A stretch of 64,000 nucleotides of DNA from Clavulina sp. PMI_390 (lineage: Eukaryota; Basidiomycota; Agaricomycetes; Cantharellales; Hydnaceae). The translations under genes and the position numbers were made by a program. Below are positions 59,861 through 64,000 of this stretch, piece after piece; the first letter of the stretch is position 1, and each line of letters starts with the position of its first letter. The notes under the pieces are model-generated. The model had not been told where the DNA came from. It ran no database searches and saw only the letters and a program-made list of their open reading frames with translations. Where the stretch lies: contig WIDE01000004.1 of assembly GCA_015039315.1 (NCBI GenBank), forward strand, positions 616,112-680,111, read 5' to 3'.

Positions 59861-62835
59861 ATGCCCTCTCTGAATCCGTTTAAAAGACGCAAGTCGTCGA
59901 AGTCCGCAACCAAGGATGCATCACCTGCACCCAGCCCCATCCCAGATGAGGGTTCTATGCACATGGGCTCATCTCAGCATCTCGATGCTCATGGTGAGAG
60001 CGAAAATAGTCAAGAGCATCCCTCAAATTCTCAAATGCACCCGCATCATCGTTTGCGTTTGTTCAACTTTGGACGACGGGCACCGTTTGGTCATGTCCAA
60101 TATAAAGCACGTCCTACACACACAGAATCTCCTGTTGAGATGACTCCTCCACCTGAGGATCATCACGATGATCACGACCTGCCTCACGACCCGTACATGT
60201 ACCACCACGACCAGGCAGATACCATGCTATATGCCGATGAACCTCAACATTATGAACAGCCTGCCAGCACTCCAGAGCCTGCAGCAGCTTCTCCAGAACC
60301 GGAGGCTCCCAAGCGTAAAAAGAGGAATTGGGGAATATTCGGCTTGTTTAGGAGCAAATCGAAAAAATCTCAGAAATCTCAGACAGCCGAGTCTGAGAGA
60401 GCCCCGTCTTCTCTGGGTGCGCCATCTGCTCGAGCCCAGTCTCCAGTAACAGGAAGGACGCGACTCGCCAAGAAGCAAACGGTGAGTTTAACTCATAACA
60501 TTTCCATTCTCTTGTGCTCACGATCGATATTACTGTAGACGCAGCGAGATGTGATAGCTCCCTCCCACTTTGACCCTCCAGAGCATCATTATGAAGAGCC
60601 CCCAGAGGAAGAAGTTATTCCAGAGGTGTGAACCGTTGTGATCAATCCTATCTCTCAGACTAATTGAGCCATTTCTCTAGCGGCTATCAATTGATCCCTT
60701 TCACTATGAGGAAGAGCCGGAGAGCTTACACCCGCCTGGTCATGTAAAGCGTTACTCTTACCTACTAATAGAGCGTGGATAAACTTTCTTGATAGGTCGC
60801 CAGCGACGGGCCTCCTCCAGTTGTTGACCTCATGGCAGCGCAAACGGCTTCGTCCTCGGTTGGTCCTCTTGGTGGATGCTGTATTCGAGCAATGGATTGA
60901 CGTTTTGGGCTTTTCATAGGTCAGCGCTCCGCGGCCACACTACGCCAAACCCCCCTCTCACCGAGTAAGTCACGTATCCTAAGCATCCATGGATCCTCGA
61001 CATTGATTTATTTCTACGCAGGCATTTAGACCCGTAAGCTTCATTGCTCTATATGCCCATTCAGGTATTGATGACGTTCATATAGGCCTCGCCGGTGTAC
61101 TCGACCGCACCTGCGGGCTATGGTTATCAACAACAACCTAGCATGGGCCACGTTTTACAAGCGGATCGTGGCATTGCTGGAAGTCAGCCTGCATATTGGG
61201 TCCATTCCGAGAATGGCATCTCAGCCCCTCCTCGAGTGGCTTCTCCAGGGAGCCCTGTTCATACAGGCAACTACAGGGTTTCGGTCCGACATGGTGACGA
61301 GGACTACCCGCAACCTGCCTTCACTTATACTATTCCTACACCTACTGCCCGAGAGACTGCAGCCCCCACCGTTCCAGGGCAGGTTTCTCTAAAGCCTGGT
61401 GATGTCAGTAATATTCCGTCCTGAATTTCCCATTTGAAGTCCCCTGATATCAGCACTTTAGATGTACCAGATCCCAATGGATCGTAATGTGGTATTTGTT
61501 GTTGACGAAGGGGTGCAATTGGAGGTAAACTCCTTATCGACTGGTCCTGATTACTAAATAACAAAGTGTTGTGATAGATTGGGGATCCTGAGACAGGCCA
61601 ATTTGTCCCCTATGATGCAGACTACATCGCTGCACAAAAAGCGCGCCGACAAACAGCGTATGAGGAAACATATTTTATACCCGCTGGGAAGGTTGTTGAG
61701 TTCCGCGACGAAAATGATCGATTAGTCTACCGGCATGTCTCTTCTACACCCTGTTGGGCTATCATTCGTACGCTGCGTACTCACCGTCATCGTCGTCGTC
61801 GTCGACATCGGTCTCGACGCGACCCTCATCATCGACATTAGGAGTGGGGCAGCCCGTTCGGACCGTGTTCCTGGAGTTATCCATGATCTCGGGGGCGGAA
61901 TGCGCGGAGAGTACATGTCAGACGGGAGCTTCGTAATCCACGTATGGTTTCCATAGTGCATCATGTTGATGACTTGCTGGCTGCTGACTGCCATTACTTT
62001 TTCACAAACCCGCGACGGTTAGACCGATGGTCCCCCTGGTCAACTACAGCCTGGAGGATTTACGTCGGCGGAGCAGCCTAAGAGACAGAGTTTCATGTCT
62101 GCTCGACCACCTCAAGGTGGTTACGCTCCTTCCATGGGTGGTGCTCCATCTATAGGAGGCGCTCACTCTATAGGAGGCGCTCACTCTATGGGGGGTGCTT
62201 ATCCTGCGGGGGGTGCCTACCCTATGGGGGACAATCACTCTATGGGGGGTGCCTATCCTATGGGGGATACTTACTCCATGGGGGATGCTCACACTATACG
62301 TAGTGCTCCCTCTATGGGGGCTGGGCCCTCAGCATATGCCCAGTATCATCCTACTTCACCCCAGCCTAGCTACCTCCAGCCCACAAGCCCTGGCCCGTAT
62401 GGCGGCGGTTCCGTTCACCATCTTGCCCCTGATGATGTTGCAACAATCAGGGCTGGGAGTATGCGTAGTGGAGGGCGATCTCCTCAACCAAGTTTTGTTC
62501 AGCCCACAATCCATTCCACCAACTATGGTGAAGGTACTGAATACGGGCACCCTGATGACGATGAAAGCCGGCATAGCAATATGTATGGTGCCCAAGAACA
62601 TCCGTCTGCGCTCACACTCCCATCCTCTGGTAACGATCTTGAGCATGAGCAAGGATCGCAACAAGGAACAGAACATGAAGACAGCGCTAGCATCACACCT
62701 CACCATCACTTCAACCTGCAAGAAGGGCTGCAACACCTCGCCAGCAAGTTTTTAATGAGGCCAAAGAAGAATCAGAATTGGAAACCAAATGGGCCCATGG
62801 ACGTATGTAACCCACTTCTTCTCCATAATCGATAG
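59861..62835 (+). CDS. Repeat-rich, charged protein of unknown function
   Basis: The ATG at 59861 starts MPSLNPFKRRKSSKSATKDA. Exons give RLRLFNFGRRAPFGHVQYKA, a His/Asp/Pro-rich part, and the basic motif KRKKRNWGIFGLFRSKSKKS. Short exons follow with IAPSHFDPPEHHYEEPPEEE and ASPVYSTAPAGYGYQQQPSM. An apparently folded stretch is MYQIPMDRNVVFVVDEGVQL then ADYIAAQKARRQTAYEETYF. Next is a block of short MGGAYP-like repeats and a Ser/Pro/His-rich end with LQEGLQHLASKFLMRPKKNQ. The listed end is the stop at 62835. However, GAC|gtatgt at 62802 could splice to 62878 and add YARSAKKWAIQPTAYTAYYC. Many middle exons (60600-61100 and 61740-62030) are uncertain. I do not recognise a family. Confidence 0.55.
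62131..62322 (+). repeat. In-frame 18-bp minisatellite
   Basis: About ten imperfect 18-bp units encode variants of SMGGAY/H/P, including SIGGAH, SMGGAY, PAGGAY, PMGDNH, SMGGAY, PMGDTY and SMGDAH. The two adjacent SIGGAH units are nearly identical. The frame is preserved, so copy number can change without breaking the protein. Confidence 0.9.
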
Positions 62836-62965
62836 CAAACTTATTTGCTTGCGTGATCCGTAGTATGCTCGTTCGGCTAAGAAATGGGCGATCCAGCCGA
62901 CTGCATACACTGCGTACTACTGTCAAGATAATTGCCTTTTCCACCGGAACCTTCTCGATAGTGAG

Positions 62966-64000
62966 ATGGGCCCAGGTAAACTCTTTCTTGACCGCTCAAA
63001 GGCCAGCGGGCCACCGAAAGGAGGGGCAAGATTGACAGCAAATGATATTCAGAATGGCGAGTGCTTCCCGATACATTTGACTCCATGCGCAACTATAACT
63101 CTCCTTGGCAGACTTGGAATATGTTGTCCCTGTTACAATCGGAACTCCGCCACAAGTAGTTCATCTTGACTTTGACACAGTGGGGTTATTTTGACTTATG
63201 ACACTTCCACGCAGTAATACTGACCTACAGTTCCAATGCTTTAGGGTAGTGCCGACCTGTGGGTATGGAGCACGCAGTTACAAGTATCGGCAGCGAACAA
63301 GAAAGGGCATGGTATCTATAACCCTAGACATAGCTCCTCGTCAAAGCAGGGCGCGGGACTACAGTGGGACATCACCTATGGTGACGGTTCCGGGGCCCGT
63401 GAGCTATATAATCCTGTAACGATTATTCGTTGCACCACTGAACCATTTTCTTGTGTTAGGTGGAAACGTCTTTTTTGACACTGTCCGATTTAACCAAATC
63501 GTGATTAAGGGTCAAGCAGTCGAGGCTGCTACCTACCTTGATGCTACCTTCTCAGGGGAGCATGGATCTGATGGGCTTTTAGGCCTCGCATTCCCTCAGT
63601 ACGCTGCTGATGTCTGACAATAGTGGAGGTTCACTGATCAGGCCTTTATTGATAGACTCAACACTGTGAAACCTCAACGTCAGAAGACCCCTATGGAGCA
63701 CCTGATTGAGCAGCAGCTAGTACAGTCACCGATCTTCACCGTCTCTCTCGACAAGTATGGTGACCAGGAGAGCTTCTACACATTCGGCTACATTGATAAC
63801 ACTGTGTTACCGAAGGGTAACCAGATTGGATACGTCGACATAGATTCTCACAACGGGTTCTGGGAGTTCCCAAGCTCACAAATCCGAATCGGCAACCGAA
63901 CTGTGCAGCGACCAAAAGGGAACACTGCAATTGCCGACACAGGAACTACGCTCATTTTGCTTGATGACAATGCCGTAGATGAGATCTATGGGCGCATCAA
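62966..64000 (+). CDS. Pepsin-family aspartic protease, incomplete at both ends
   Basis: A1-family aspartic protease close to basidiomycete polyporopepsin. Spliced exons read KASGPPKGGARLTANDIQNG, DLEYVVPVTIGTPPQVVHLD, FDTGSADLWVWS with the first catalytic DTG split by an intron at about 63178-63243, QWDITYGDGSGARG, NVFFDTVRFNQIVIKGQAVE and HGSDGLLGLAFPQLNTVKPQ. Then come ESFYTFGYIDNTV and the second catalytic motif AIADTGTTLILLDD. The gene runs off the window at 64000. The 5' end is unclear: the nearest in-frame ATG (62966, MGPGKLFLDRSKASG) gives no signal peptide or propeptide, which secreted proteases need. The frame is open further upstream to 62878, where it could splice in frame to the preceding repeat-rich gene. 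It may be truncated, fused, or have a first exon I missed. Confidence 0.8.

Overview
The window is compact nuclear DNA from a filamentous fungus. It is most likely an Agaricomycete basidiomycete, possibly near Rhizoctonia/Ceratobasidium, although the exact genus is inference. The evidence is gene density (about 29 protein genes in 64 kb on both strands), very many 45-70 nt GT-AG introns, fungal-only genes (chitin synthase, Vps3844-like protein, RMT2, HAP2-type NF-YA, polyporopepsin-like protease, a fungal MATH-domain protein) and CT-rich intergenic DNA. All names come from motifs read by eye in hand-spliced translations. No database search was run, so small exon boundaries may be off.

Layout. 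0.5-7.9 kb: a mitochondrially targeted cPLA2-like lipase, a Pus9-type tRNA pseudouridine synthase, TRM112 and the TRAPP subunit BET5. 8.2-17.3 kb: the OLE1 delta-9 desaturase with its cytochrome b5 tail, two seven-beta-strand protein methyltransferases, a TLDc (OXR1) protein and a Vps3844-like secretory protein. 17.4-28.2 kb: a chitin synthase, a long disordered protein, mitochondrial SSB (RIM1) and the arginine methyltransferase RMT2. 29-43 kb: a CLIP-170-type microtubule protein, a MATH protein, the SAP protein THO1/SARNP, HAP2/NF-YA, TAF8 and a long RGG/Pro-rich protein. 43-50 kb: TAD1, alanyl-tRNA synthetase and nicotinamide riboside kinase. 50-64 kb: a protein with a PP1-docking-like motif, a mitochondrial BolA protein, an unrecognised protein, a Crp1-like carbohydrate-binding-module protein, HBS1, a repeat-rich protein and the 5' part of an aspartic protease that runs off the end.

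The genes are mostly housekeeping and are not one pathway or cluster. Themes recur by chance: tRNA and translation (PUS9, TRM112, TAD1, ALA1, HBS1, EFM2-like), mitochondria (lipase, SSB, BolA) and transcription/mRNA (HAP2, TAF8, THO1). Neighbours alternate in strand, giving convergent 3' ends and several divergent pairs whose start codons are only 70-170 bp apart.

Most notable: (1) an exact 74-bp tandem duplication inside the alanyl-tRNA synthetase gene shifts the frame just before the CGGTH editing motif; (2) 10-12 nt microexons encode catalytic or cofactor-binding motifs in three genes; (3) three introns appear to use GC donors; (4) two divergent promoters share inverted TGTGAC elements; (5) a repeat-rich gene may splice in frame into the aspartic protease. 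I did not find an obviously new multi-gene system.
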